In this document: in pieces, positions 1-9,101 of the stretch
Position numbering within the stretch: the first letter of the stretch is position 1
Layout: each line of letters begins with the position of its first letter
Origin: an uncultured Polaribacter sp.
GTDB taxonomy: Bacteria > Bacteroidota > Bacteroidia > Flavobacteriales > Flavobacteriaceae
Assembly (NCBI RefSeq): GCF_947503875.1
Contig: NZ_CANNFH010000001.1
Location: 62,001 to 126,000 of the forward strand
Length of the DNA stretch: 64,000 bases
Direction: 5' to 3'
The notes under the pieces: model-generated
Seen by the model: only the letters and a program-made list of their open reading frames with translations
Databases searched by the model: none
What the model was told of the DNA's origin: nothing
Position numbers and translations under genes: made by a program

Positions 1-281
1 CGTGGTTTTTTGTTTTAATAGTTTACTGTTAAATCGTTTTTTTTATAACCAAATATGTCTTTAAAATTTGTAAATTTATGTTTCAATTTTATAATACCAA
101 TTAAATTTTAAAATGATACATAAATAAATTGAATTATTTTTTTCTTTATCAAGGCAAAATTTTTAATCATAGCCTTAGTTATGGTTTAAAATTTTAACAC
201 AGATAAAGGTAAAAAGAAACTATTTATATGGGTTATTTTACTGTTTAATAGGTATAAGTTTCTTAAAAACATTTTAAATAC

Positions 282-2855
282 ATGCTTATGCGCTTAATAA
301 CAAAAATAATAGCTGTTTTATTACTTGTTTTACTAATTTCTTGTAACCTTAAAGAAGGGGAATTAAAATTAGAAAACGGCATTTCTTACGAGTTAGCAAA
401 GTATAGAAAACAACAAATTACAGCCGTTGTTTATAACCTTCATTTTAAAATTCCTAAAGAAAAAACAGCACCAATACCATCAAAATTGACACTAGATTTT
501 ACGGTAAATGATTTAAAAAATGATGTTTTTTTAGATTTTAATGTCAATAAAACCAACCTTAAAACTTTACATATTAATGGTGAAGTTGCAGAAATTAAGC
601 ATCAAAAAGAACACTTAATAATAGATAAAGCCAAACTAATTTTAGGTAAGAATACGGTAGACGTTCTTTTTAATGCAGGCGAAAAATCATTAAATAGAAA
701 CGATGATTTTTTATACACCTTATTAGTGCCAGACAGAGCAAGCACGTTGTTTCCTTGTTTTGATCAGCCAGATATAAAAGCCAAATACAATTTAAGAATT
801 ACAGCACCAGAAGATTGGAAAGTTTTGGCGGCTAGCTTTAAAGAAAGTAGCTTGGCAATAGATGGTTTTAAAGAACATACTTTTAAAACAACTGATTTAA
901 TGAGTACTTATTTATTTTCTTTTGTAGCCGGTAAATTTACAGAAGAAACTAAAAATCCGGGTGCTTTTGATATGCGTTTTTTATACAGAGAAAACAATAA
1001 AGAGAAGATAGCAGAAAGTGTAAATCAGGTTTTTGAAATTCATCAAAACGCACTTAATTTCTTAGAAGATTATACGTTAATAAAATTCCCGTTTCAAAAA
1101 ATGGATTTTGCGGCAATTCCTCCTTTTCAATATGGTGGAATGGAGCATGTGGGTGCAATTCAGTATAGAGAATCTTCTTTATTTTTAGATAAAAATGCAA
1201 CACAAACTCAAAAATTAAGAAGAGCCAAATTAATTGCGCATGAAACCTCACATATGTGGTTTGGAGATTTGGTAACCATGAAATGGTTTAATGATGTTTG
1301 GATGAAAGAAGTTTTTGCCAATTTTATGGCAGATAAAATTGTAAATCCTGTGTATCCAGAAATTAATCATAACCTAAGTTTTATGATGTCTCATTATCCT
1401 GCAGCATATTCAGAAGATAGAACAAAAGGCACTAATGCAATTCGCCAAAATTTAGACAATTTAAAAGATGCAGGTTCTTTATATGGAAGAATTATTTACA
1501 ATAAAGCACCTATTATGATGCGCCAATTGGAATATTTATTGGGAGATTATGCGTTTCAAGAAGGTGTGCAAGAGTATTTAAAAAAGTACGCTAACATAAA
1601 TGCAGATTGGAATGATTTGGTTACTATTTTAGACACAAAAACTAAAGGTGAAATTAAAAACTGGTCAGATGTTTGGGTAAATTCTTCCAGCAGACCCATT
1701 TTTTATGAAGAAATAGAATTGAATGCAAAAGGCAATGTTACTAAATTTATAATCCATCAAAAAGCAGAAGACGGCTCTAATAAAGTATGGACACAGTCTT
1801 TTAAAATGCAATTGAAAGATGCCAGAGGTTATGTAAAAAACATAAACATAAGAAACATGGGTAAATCTTTTGACATTACTTCTGCCACAAAAGATTTTAA
1901 ACCAGGGCAAGTTTTATATAACGTTAACGGATTTGGTTATGGCGTTTTTCCTATCTACAAAAAAGAAGTTTTTGCTTATAAATCTCTTAAAGATGATGTG
2001 GCTAGAGGATATCAATATATTAATTTGTATGAGAATATGTTACTTGGAGCAATTTCGCCAAAAGAAACCTATTCTGTCTTTTTAAATGCAATTGCTAGCG
2101 AGAATAATGAACTAATTACAAATTATTTGTCAGGGAGATTGCAAACCATTTTCTGGACTTTTTTACCAATTGAGGTACAAGAAGAAGTACAGGCTAAAAC
2201 CGAAGGAACTATTTTTAAGTTAATAGAAAGTGATTTGCCAGCCAACATAAAAAAAACATTGTTTAATTTGTATAAAGCTATAGCGACTTCAACACAAGGT
2301 AAAGCCAATTTATATGCCATTTGGAATAAGACCAAAGTAATTAATGATTTATTTTTAAATGAAAATGATTATACAGCTTTAGCAATGCAATTGGCAATTT
2401 TTAAACATACAAATGCCAAAGAAATTTTAGTAGAACAACAAAAAAGAATTACCAATCCAGATAGCTTAAAACGTTTTATGTGGTTGTTGCCTTCTTTATC
2501 TGATGATGCAAATGTGAGAGACAACTTTATGAAATCTTTGTTGCAAAAAGAAAATAGAGGGAATGAATCTTGGGTGCAAACAGCATTAAATAATCTGCAT
2601 CATCCACTAAGGCAAAAATCATCTACTAAACATTTAAAATCTATTTTAGAAAAATTAGAAGAAGTGCAATTAACAGGAGATATCTTTTTCCCTAAAGGCT
2701 GGTTGTCAAGTTCTATTGGTAATTATTCTTCTGCTGAAGCACACAAGATTTTACAAGGTTTTTTAGATGATAATTCAAATTATAATCCTATTTTGTTAAA
2801 GAAATTATTACAAACCACAGACAATTTAACAAGAGCTCAAAAAATTAAAAAGTAG
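282..2855 (+). CDS. M1 family aminopeptidase, lipoprotein
   Basis: Zinc metallopeptidase of the M1 (gluzincin) family, expected to remove N-terminal residues from peptides in the periplasm or at the outer membrane. The N-terminus is hydrophobic and ends in the lipobox-like LISC at about residue 21, so it is probably a lipoprotein. The zinc motif HETSH lies at residues 320-324, with the third ligand Glu 19 residues on in KEVFANF. The substrate-binding motif, normally GxMEN, reads GGMEH (about 285-289), as in many divergent Bacteroidetes M1 enzymes. The 857-residue length fits M1 proteins with a C-terminal helical domain. A second possible Met lies two codons downstream of the chosen start. The next gene begins one base after the stop, so the two are probably co-transcribed. 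Family call is secure; substrate is unknown. Confidence 0.93.
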   Translation: MLMRLITKIIAVLLLVLLISCNLKEGELKLENGISYELAKYRKQQITAVVYNLHFKIPKEKTAPIPSKLTLDFTVNDLKNDVFLDFNVNKTNLKTLHINGEVAEIKHQKEHLIIDKAKLILGKNTVDVLFNAGEKSLNRNDDFLYTLLVPDRASTLFPCFDQPDIKAKYNLRITAPEDWKVLAASFKESSLAIDGFKEHTFKTTDLMSTYLFSFVAGKFTEETKNPGAFDMRFLYRENNKEKIAESVNQVFEIHQNALNFLEDYTLIKFPFQKMDFAAIPPFQYGGMEHVGAIQYRESSLFLDKNATQTQKLRRAKLIAHETSHMWFGDLVTMKWFNDVWMKEVFANFMADKIVNPVYPEINHNLSFMMSHYPAAYSEDRTKGTNAIRQNLDNLKDAGSLYGRIIYNKAPIMMRQLEYLLGDYAFQEGVQEYLKKYANINADWNDLVTILDTKTKGEIKNWSDVWVNSSSRPIFYEEIELNAKGNVTKFIIHQKAEDGSNKVWTQSFKMQLKDARGYVKNINIRNMGKSFDITSATKDFKPGQVLYNVNGFGYGVFPIYKKEVFAYKSLKDDVARGYQYINLYENMLLGAISPKETYSVFLNAIASENNELITNYLSGRLQTIFWTFLPIEVQEEVQAKTEGTIFKLIESDLPANIKKTLFNLYKAIATSTQGKANLYAIWNKTKVINDLFLNENDYTALAMQLAIFKHTNAKEILVEQQKRITNPDSLKRFMWLLPSLSDDANVRDNFMKSLLQKENRGNESWVQTALNNLHHPLRQKSSTKHLKSILEKLEEVQLTGDIFFPKGWLSSSIGNYSSAEAHKILQGFLDDNSNYNPILLKKLLQTTDNLTRAQKIKK

Positions 2856-2856
2856 C

Positions 2857-3777
2857 ATGAATTTAGCAGAAGTAAAATCGTCTGAAATAAAAAACTTAGA
2901 TATTTTAGCCAAAAGCGTGGTAGAAGGTTTTATTACAGGAATGCACAAAAGTCCGTTTCATGGCTTTTCTGTAGAGTTTTCTGAGCATAAATTGTATAAC
3001 AAAGGCGAAAGTACACGTCATATAGATTGGAAGTTGTTTGCAAAAACAGAAAAATTATACACCAAAAAATATGAAGAGGAAACCAATTTAAGATGCCATA
3101 TTATTATAGACAATTCTGCATCTATGCATTATCCTGTTGTAAAAAAACAAACGGTAAACAATTTAAATAAAGTAGGTTTTTCTGCAATAGCTGCTGCTTC
3201 TTTAATGGAAATTTTAAAAAGACAAAGAGACGCAGTGGGTTTAAGTGTATATTCAGATACTTATGAGTACTATGCACCAGAAAAGGGTAGTGATCGCCAT
3301 AGAAACATGCTTTTGCATCAACTAGAGCAATTGTTAGTTTCAGAAACAAAAGCAACCACAGAAACTTATAAATTTTTGCATGAAATTGCAGAGAAAATAC
3401 ACAGGCGTTCTTTAATTTTCTTATTTACAGACATGTTTCAAACTAATAAAGAAGATGAGGCCTTGTTTGAAGCTTTACGTCATTTAAAATACAACAAACA
3501 CGAGGTAGTTTTGTTTCATACTTATGATAGCAAAACAGAATTAAACTTTAATTTTGATAATGTACCCAAAAAATTTGTAGATGTAGAAACTGGGGAAGAA
3601 ATTAATGTATATGCAGAAAATATACAGGAAAAATACACAGAATTTGTAAGTAGTTATTTTAAAGAATTAAAAGACAAGTGTTTACAATATCAAATAGATT
3701 ACGTTCCTGTAGATATTAATGCAGGTTATACAGATGTTTTAACGGCGTATTTAATCAGTAGAAAAAAAATAAAATAA
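2857..3777 (+). CDS. DUF58 domain protein (vWA-like, MoxR-associated type)
   Basis: A 306-residue protein of the DUF58 family. The N-terminal part contains the typical segment GESTRHIDWKLFAKT, followed by a von Willebrand A-like fold with a metal-site-like DNSAS at about residue 85. No signal peptide or membrane segment is visible, unlike longer DUF58 proteins that carry two N-terminal helices. In Bacteroidetes such proteins usually sit in Bat/MoxR operons with an AAA+ ATPase, but here the neighbour is an M1 peptidase and no moxR is present in the window. Start ATG lies one base after the previous stop. The domain call is strong; the physiological role is not established. Confidence 0.88.
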   Translation: MNLAEVKSSEIKNLDILAKSVVEGFITGMHKSPFHGFSVEFSEHKLYNKGESTRHIDWKLFAKTEKLYTKKYEEETNLRCHIIIDNSASMHYPVVKKQTVNNLNKVGFSAIAAASLMEILKRQRDAVGLSVYSDTYEYYAPEKGSDRHRNMLLHQLEQLLVSETKATTETYKFLHEIAEKIHRRSLIFLFTDMFQTNKEDEALFEALRHLKYNKHEVVLFHTYDSKTELNFNFDNVPKKFVDVETGEEINVYAENIQEKYTEFVSSYFKELKDKCLQYQIDYVPVDINAGYTDVLTAYLISRKKIK

Positions 3778-3792
3778 AAAAGTGTTTTTTTG

Positions 3793-3823
3793 TTTGCAGA
3801 TATTAAAATCTATTATATATTTG
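3793..3823 (+). promoter_or_regulatory. Promoter of tRNA-Asp (-33 TTTG / -7 TATATTTG)
   Basis: TTTG at 3793-3796 and TATATTTG at 3816-3823 are separated by 19 bases, which matches the Bacteroidetes primary sigma consensus (TTTG, about 19 bp, TAnnTTTG). The tRNA gene starts 17 bases downstream. Confidence 0.8.
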
Positions 3824-3840
3824 CAACCGCTAAAAGCAAC

Positions 3841-3914
3841 GGTCTGGTAGTTCAGCTGGTTAGAATACCTGCCTGTCACGCAGGGGGTCGCGGGTTCGAG
3901 TCCCGTCCAGACCG
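3841..3914 (+). tRNA. tRNA-Asp (GTC)
   Basis: A 74-base cloverleaf. The acceptor stem is GGTCTGG paired with CCAGACC plus discriminator G. The anticodon arm is CCTGC-CTGTCAC-GCAGG with anticodon GTC, and the T-arm contains GGTTCGAGTCC. CCA is not encoded. It is followed directly by a hairpin terminator and then by an AT-rich accessory region, so this tRNA is a plausible integration target, although no second copy of its 3' end was found in the window. Confidence 0.97.
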
Positions 3915-3917
3915 CAG

Positions 3918-3946
3918 AAAGCACTTCATTTATGAAGTGCTTTTTT
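3918..3946 (+). terminator. Rho-independent terminator after tRNA-Asp
   Basis: Perfect inverted repeat AAGCACTTCAT / ATGAAGTGCTT with a two-base loop, followed by a T run. Confidence 0.85.
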
Positions 3947-3949
3947 AGT

Positions 3950-4960
3950 TTTATTTCAATTTAACTTACTGTAAATAAAGGTCTTATAGGATAAAATTAC
4001 TACTTTTTTTATCAATTTCAAAAAAGGTTCGGGGACTAAACCGGGGACTTTTTTTTTCTTGTAAGCCAAAATAATTTTTATTTTCAAAATAAAGCAACTA
4101 GCATCATTAAAATGCTTTTAGCAAAATTAAGTTGGTCTATAAATATACGTAAAAGAGTGCTGTTTGTTATTTTATAAAACAATTTTTATTTATTTAAAAT
4201 AAAGCGATGTAAACGGTATTTAAGACGCGTTTTGTTTTTTACTCTAAAAAAAATCAATAAATACCTCGGTTTTTAAAACTGCTATAAAAATAACTTATAG
4301 TAATGAATGCATTCCAAAGTAAATATGCATTGACTTTTTATTGTTTTTTAGTTTTTTTTAACAACTGCTCCACAATTGATTTTACTATAAATTTTCCTTG
4401 TTTTTATATGTTTTATTTTTTTTGATGATTTTTAATTAAATTAAAGAATAAAATTCATTAAAATTTCAATGAAAAACAATAAAAATCATTGTAAAAAAAG
4501 AATTGAATTTTTTATAATTATTCTAGGAGATAATATTTGAGTTTTTAATACCTTTTTTATTCCTTTTATACAATGAAAATAATTATTTTTCCTTTATGAA
4601 TTTTAGCATCCCTAAAATCGATTAAAGTCAATAAATTTTAAGCATTGGTTTAATAGAAAATTTTGCATCTTATCATCAAGTGGCATATTGATTTTACTAG
4701 GAAAATGATAAATTGTAATTTTTGAAGTATTTCACGTTAATTAAGTTATTAAATTAGATTAAAACTCTCTTAAATTTTGATGAGAAAAAGTCATTTTTGT
4801 TTAATTATCTATAATTTATTATCAAGAATAAAAAATTATTCTTGGGAATAAATAGTGAGTCCTGCAGTTGAATTTCTATACTTTTTAGACGATTTAAATC
4901 GTATTTTATTATTCAATTCTTGACTAATTAAATCTGGTACAAAAAAACATGTTATACGTT
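3950..4960. other. AT-rich non-coding stretch of about 1 kb
   Basis: No open reading frame or RNA gene could be supported here. The composition is strongly A/T with many homopolymer runs. The only locally GC-rich signal is a pair of CGGGGACT octamers at 4030-4037 and 4042-4049. This may be decayed mobile DNA next to the tRNA, but that is inference. Confidence 0.5.
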
Positions 4961-4961
4961 A

Positions 4962-5861
4962 TCAACCAAAAATATTTCTGTAAAATAAGGTATTGTCGTC
5001 TTTAATTTTTTCAATTTCTGTTAAGCATCTATCATAATATGCTATTAGTTCAGGTGGTTCTATTATTCTAACATTGTACATCCACAAAAATATCCACCCT
5101 ACTAATTCTCTATTTATCCCACATTTAAATGTTATTGTAGTGGTATTATCTTCATTTACAACTTTCTGTGAATGGTGCCAAATAAACTTTTTTACATAAG
5201 CTCCGGTTATTGAAGAGAATTCTAATTTTATATTATAAATATTGTCGTCAACGTTTTTAGTAACGCCAAAGAGTCCCTTTTCAAAAGTTAGGTACCCTTC
5301 TTGTAAAACCTTATAATTATACTTTTTTTTACTGCGTAAGATTCTAGCTCCAATGAGTTGGCTAATGTCGAAAATAGCATAATCATTAGTTTTGGTTATA
5401 TAGCATCCTAAATAAAAATCTAATCTATGTTGAATTATTTTAAACGGTAATAGCGTAAGAGGAGTATCTTTAAATTCTGAATTAAATGATGTTACATCAT
5501 TTATTACGCTACTTACTCTTAGAGGTGCTTTTTTTACAATAGCATTAGAAAATAAAGATATTTGTGCCTTTATGTGGTCATCATTGGTAGGGATTTTAAA
5601 AACAGAATCTACTATTTGCGAAAAATCATTAGTTTTTTTCTTGTTGGTTATTTGCAGCTCTAAAACATTATTTATACCTCTACTTTTTACCAACTCCTCG
5701 TTTTTGTTAAGAAACTGTTTTAACTCATTAATATCTCTTTGTAATTGTCTTAAGCCAAGGATAGTTTTCTTTTTTTTAAACGCACTTAGTAAAGTGTTGT
5801 AGGTTTGTTTTGTTTCTTTTAAAAGATTGTAAATAAATTTAATGCGCTGAGTTTGTTTCAT
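4962..5861 (-). CDS. WYL-domain transcriptional regulator
   Basis: A 299-residue protein. The N-terminal 60 or so residues are helical and basic, consistent with a DNA-binding region, although the usual HTH_11/DeoR-like signature is weak. The middle segment LTLLPFKIIQHRLDFYLGCY resembles a WYL domain. The C-terminal segment with LEFSSITGAYVKKFIWHH and VRIIEPPELI matches the WCX extension typical of YafY/PafC-type regulators. WYL proteins often control defence systems or stress genes in accessory regions, but no defence system is recognisable next to it. It faces away from the membrane-protein/lipoprotein genes at 6000-8939 and shares with them an upstream region of about 140 bases. Moderately sure of the family; the regulated target is unknown. 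Confidence 0.7.
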   Translation of the reverse strand: MKQTQRIKFIYNLLKETKQTYNTLLSAFKKKKTILGLRQLQRDINELKQFLNKNEELVKSRGINNVLELQITNKKKTNDFSQIVDSVFKIPTNDDHIKAQISLFSNAIVKKAPLRVSSVINDVTSFNSEFKDTPLTLLPFKIIQHRLDFYLGCYITKTNDYAIFDISQLIGARILRSKKKYNYKVLQEGYLTFEKGLFGVTKNVDDNIYNIKLEFSSITGAYVKKFIWHHSQKVVNEDNTTTITFKCGINRELVGWIFLWMYNVRIIEPPELIAYYDRCLTEIEKIKDDNTLFYRNIFG

Positions 5862-5999
5862 TTTTCATAAATTTTACGACAATATAAGACGTTTTAGTGG
5901 TTTTTTTGGAAATATTACATCAATATTTAATTAACTTCGTTTTTAACTTACAAAACAAATTAAAACAGGGATAAAGTTTATAGGATACAAAAAAAAGAT

Positions 6000-6668
6000 T
6001 TGATAAATAATTTTATAGTTGCCTGTGAAAAATTAGGTTACAAAGATGTAATAAACAATCCTGTTAAAGAGAGTGTAACCTATAAAGCAATTGGTAAAGG
6101 TTTACAATGGGGAACAAATGCTGTTATTTTAGTTGAATTTAAAGAGAAAGAAGGTTACACTAATGCATCGTTTGAGATTATAAAACAAATCAGATTTCCA
6201 AAATTTGGAAAACAAAAACTAGCTGAAAAATTTTACAAAGAAATAATTGGCTTGGTAGAGCTGTTAAACGAAACTACGATAAAAGATAATCAACCATTTA
6301 ATGATACTGAAAATGAAACTAATAGTGAATCAATTGAAAATGAAAGAAAAGTTGCTGAAAATAAAAGAGCTAACACCTTAAACAATAGAAACGATTCAGA
6401 AAATGTTAACACATATTTAGATAAAAACAACAAAAAGAAAAAAAATAAATTACTAATTTTTGGAGGTATACTAATTTTATTTTTAATGATAACTCAATTA
6501 TCAAAATCATCATCTTCTCCATCATCATCAATTAATGCCTGTGAATGTTCAGAAAGGTGGTTGGCTACACCTAAAAGTATGATGAAAAGTACTGATAAAT
6601 GGAAGTATGATGAATGCGTAAGAAAATATGGTGGATTCGCTGGTGCTCACGCGAAATGTAATGAATAA
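6000..6668 (+). CDS. Single-pass membrane protein of unknown function
   Basis: Not recognised. The 222 residues divide into an N-terminal globular part (about 1-90), an Asn/Glu/Lys-rich linker (about 95-145), one membrane helix (KLLIFGGILILFLMITQL, about 150-167), a Ser-rich stretch and a short Cys-containing tail (ACECSERW, YDECVRKYGG). The chosen start is TTG at 6000; no in-frame ATG exists between it and the upstream stop at 5961. The membrane helix has no preceding signal peptide, so the large N-terminal part is probably cytoplasmic. The next gene follows after 9 bases, suggesting an operon with the MORN lipoproteins. Confidence 0.6.
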   Translation: MINNFIVACEKLGYKDVINNPVKESVTYKAIGKGLQWGTNAVILVEFKEKEGYTNASFEIIKQIRFPKFGKQKLAEKFYKEIIGLVELLNETTIKDNQPFNDTENETNSESIENERKVAENKRANTLNNRNDSENVNTYLDKNNKKKKNKLLIFGGILILFLMITQLSKSSSSPSSSINACECSERWLATPKSMMKSTDKWKYDECVRKYGGFAGAHAKCNE

Positions 6669-6677
6669 TAAAAACTT

Positions 6678-7334
6678 ATGAAAGAACAAAATCTATTAAA
6701 AAGTAATATTTTAAAATTAAACACATTTGTATTATTAATACTAATGCTTACAGGAGTTAGCTGTAAAAAAGAGATAGACTATGAAACCGAGCAAGACTAT
6801 TTTGAAATAAGAAAAAACATTACTTATTATAAAGGAAAACCTTTTAATGGTATTCTAGTTAAAACCTACAAATCTAATTATGATTGGAGTGAAGAAGCTG
6901 AGGATGTAAATGAAGAAGCGTATATAGAACCTAATATTGTATTAGAAACTTTTATTGAAAGGACACCATACACAGAAGGAAAAATTAATGGAAAACAGAA
7001 AACGATAATAAAAAAATCTAAACAGTTAGAGATACTCTTTTCAGAGATGGATTATGTTTTAGGTTATTGGAAAAGTTTTAAACGCTATTACTCTAATGGT
7101 AACATCCTTCATATTATTACTTATAAATCAAATAAAAATGAATGGGAAAAACAACAGACGTATTATAAGAACGGTGTTGTAAAAGAGGAAAAACAATACA
7201 ATTATAAGAATGAAGTTAAAGTGAACCGTTATTATAAAACTGGGGTGATAAAAGAAGAGTTAATTGAACAAGGTAATGGTTTCTATACAATTATAAATAA
7301 ATTTAATGAAGATGGCAGCCCAATTAGAAAGTAA
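6678..7334 (+). CDS. MORN_2-like (YwqK-type) lipoprotein
   Basis: A 218-residue lipoprotein with signal peptide and lipobox GVSC (Cys about residue 30) followed by KKEIDYETEQDYFEIR. Degenerate MORN_2/YwqK repeats follow, of the YYSNGN / YYKNGVVKEE / YYKTGVIKEE kind, toward the C-terminus. YwqK-like proteins are sometimes labelled as antitoxins, but the repeat itself only indicates a beta-hairpin repeat protein. The region around the Cys is nearly identical at DNA level to the start of the following gene (shared block at 6779-6811 and 7551-7583), showing a local duplication. Function unknown. Confidence 0.75.
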   Translation: MKEQNLLKSNILKLNTFVLLILMLTGVSCKKEIDYETEQDYFEIRKNITYYKGKPFNGILVKTYKSNYDWSEEAEDVNEEAYIEPNIVLETFIERTPYTEGKINGKQKTIIKKSKQLEILFSEMDYVLGYWKSFKRYYSNGNILHIITYKSNKNEWEKQQTYYKNGVVKEEKQYNYKNEVKVNRYYKTGVIKEELIEQGNGFYTIINKFNEDGSPIRK

Positions 7335-7500
7335 TATATTTATTTTTTACTAAAATAAATGGTTTAATGTTACCTATAAATACAGTTATACTGATAAAGA
7401 AAACCAGACTTTCTAGAATCATTTAACAGAAAGACTAATGGGAAAGTTATTGTACTTATTAGCATGATCACAATAGTCTTTTTTTTTAAATAACATATTA

Positions 7501-8613
7501 ATGTTTCTAATATTAATGCTGGCAGTAGCTAGCTGCAAAAAAGAGGTAAACTATGAAACCGAGCAAGACTATTTTGAAATAAGAGAGAACGGAAAAAATA
7601 AAATATTCTATGGTTTTCCTAAACCTGAAGGAAGTAGTATTCTATATTACAAAGGAACTCCTTTTAATGGTAATTTGATTGGTAAAAGTCGTAATGATAT
7701 TTATATTCATAATGTACAATTTAAAGAGGGTAGATTAGATGGAATTTATGAAAGATATTACGAAAATGGACAACTGGAAAGAAAAACAAATTATAAAGGA
7801 GGGAAAAGGAACGGATTATTTGAAGAATATTACGAAAATGGACAATTAAAAATAACAACCACACTTAATGGTGATAGGTTTACTGGTTTAACGGAAGAAT
7901 ATTTTGAAAATGGTCAATTATTAGGGAAATCAAACTTTAACAAGGATAATCTTAGAGTAGGAACAGTAGTGGAATATTATGTAAACGGACAATTAAAATT
8001 AAAAATAAATTATAAAGGAGGAAAAAAGAACGGATTATTTGAAGAATATTATGAAAATGGACAACTAAAATCAAAAATAAATTATAAAGGAGGAAAAAAG
8101 AACGGATTATTTGAAGAATATTACGAAAATGGACAACTAGAAAGTAAGGGTTCTTATTGGTTTGATAATGATGATGGAATTTTGGAGCAGTATTACGATA
8201 ATGGAACACTATTGTGCAAAAGTAGTTGGATAAAAGGAAAGGCTGCAGATGGAATTATAAGGATTTTTTATGAAAATGGGAGATTAAAGAGCATGAAACA
8301 GGTTATAGATAATCAAGATAGATTTATTGTGAATTATGAATATAATGGTGATATAATATGGCCATATAAAGAATATTATGGTAATGGAAAAATTAAATTA
8401 GAAGTTGATTTCGAATATGGACATGATTTCAATGGATTTGAAACGTCTTGGCATGAATGGGGTTCTTACAAGGGTTCGAAAAAAATAAATTACCAAGATT
8501 TTACTAATAACTCCAATTACAAAATTTTTGCCATTGATTCTCATATATTGAACAATAAAAAAGTAGAAAAAATTAAAATTGTAGATACCATAAAACAAAA
8601 AAAAATCAAATAA
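7501..8613 (+). CDS. MORN_2-repeat lipoprotein, frame probably disturbed at both ends
   Basis: Paralogue of the preceding gene with about nine MORN_2/YwqK repeats (pattern GLFEEYYENGQLKSKINYKGGKKN). The annotated start gives only 11 residues before the lipobox Cys, very short for a signal peptide. A T9 run at 7479-7487 lies just upstream; one T fewer would connect ATG 7464 in frame and give a normal-length lipoprotein signal peptide (MITIVFFLNNILMF...). At the 3' end an A9 run (8597-8605) precedes the stop, and one extra A would run the frame on into the ORF at 8614-8939. Two 72-bp repeat units at 8002-8073 and 8074-8145 are almost identical. Either homopolymer sequencing error, mutation or slippage-based variation could explain the ends. 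Confidence 0.7.
   Translation: MFLILMLAVASCKKEVNYETEQDYFEIRENGKNKIFYGFPKPEGSSILYYKGTPFNGNLIGKSRNDIYIHNVQFKEGRLDGIYERYYENGQLERKTNYKGGKRNGLFEEYYENGQLKITTTLNGDRFTGLTEEYFENGQLLGKSNFNKDNLRVGTVVEYYVNGQLKLKINYKGGKKNGLFEEYYENGQLKSKINYKGGKKNGLFEEYYENGQLESKGSYWFDNDDGILEQYYDNGTLLCKSSWIKGKAADGIIRIFYENGRLKSMKQVIDNQDRFIVNYEYNGDIIWPYKEYYGNGKIKLEVDFEYGHDFNGFETSWHEWGSYKGSKKINYQDFTNNSNYKIFAIDSHILNNKKVEKIKIVDTIKQKKIK
8002..8145 (+). repeat. Tandem 72-bp MORN repeat units
   Basis: Two adjacent in-frame units (8002-8073, 8074-8145), each encoding KINYKGGKKNGLFEEYYENG plus QLKS or QLES. Only a few bases differ, indicating recent unit duplication. A more diverged copy lies at about 7786-7857. Confidence 0.85.
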
Positions 8614-8939
8614 AACAATCAATTGAAATTAACCAATTTGTAGGGAGATGGTATGATGGTGATAATTGTTGGCTTAATATAGAAGAATCTAACGAAAATC
8701 TAAATATCTATTACCATGCAGGTCCATGCCAAGGTACTATCTTTGGTAGATTCATAAAAAATAAACACACATTAATTCATGTAAGTTCAGAATGCAACTA
8801 TAGAGGGTTTAATAACGAGCATATCCTGGGTAAGAAAATTGGATATGCAAGAATAATAAACAGACAACTTGTATTAGATTTAGCTATTGGTGATGATCTA
8901 TTAAAAAAAGGAGGACAGGTCTTTAACCGTGAAGAGTAA
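8614..8939 (+). pseudogene. Start-less C-terminal extension of the MORN lipoprotein gene
   Basis: An open frame of about 108 codons immediately after the lipoprotein stop, reading KQSIEINQFVGRWYDGDNCW... and ending GGQVFNREE. It contains no Met codon and no GTG/TTG start, so it cannot be an ordinary separate gene. It is in the -1 frame relative to the preceding ORF, and a single extra A in the A9 run at 8597-8605 fuses the two (IKQKKNQIKQSIEIN). The residue pattern looks like a real small beta-rich domain, but I do not recognise its family. Confidence 0.65.
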
Positions 8940-9100
8940 TGAATTATACCAAGACTTATTTTTTAGTCAATTTTAATATGTGATCTAAAGCTTCTCGTAA
9001 TGAGCATAAAAACACATCATGCAGATGTACTTTTGAAGAATGAATGGAACACTTAATAAGGGATATACGTAATTAAGGTAAATTGCTAATAAATGACTTT
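8940..9100 (-). other. Possible gene remnant beside the IS6 element
   Basis: On the minus strand a short open stretch reads like a protein C-terminus (CSIHSSKVHLHDVFLCSLRE..., ending KLTKK and a stop near 8960). It is cut off by an in-frame stop just before the IS end. It may be the tail of a gene interrupted by the element. Weak evidence. Confidence 0.25.
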
Positions 9101-9101
9101 A

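Noticed and set aside
8398-8622. 74-residue minus-strand ORF over the MORN gene end
   Set aside because: Low-complexity Phe/Ile-rich antisense shadow of AT-rich coding sequence.
4962-8939. WYL regulator, membrane protein and MORN lipoproteins considered as a defence or toxin-antitoxin system
   Set aside because: No nuclease, helicase, ATPase or toxin domain is recognisable; the YwqK antitoxin label on MORN_2 repeats is weak evidence. Only noted as an unknown module.
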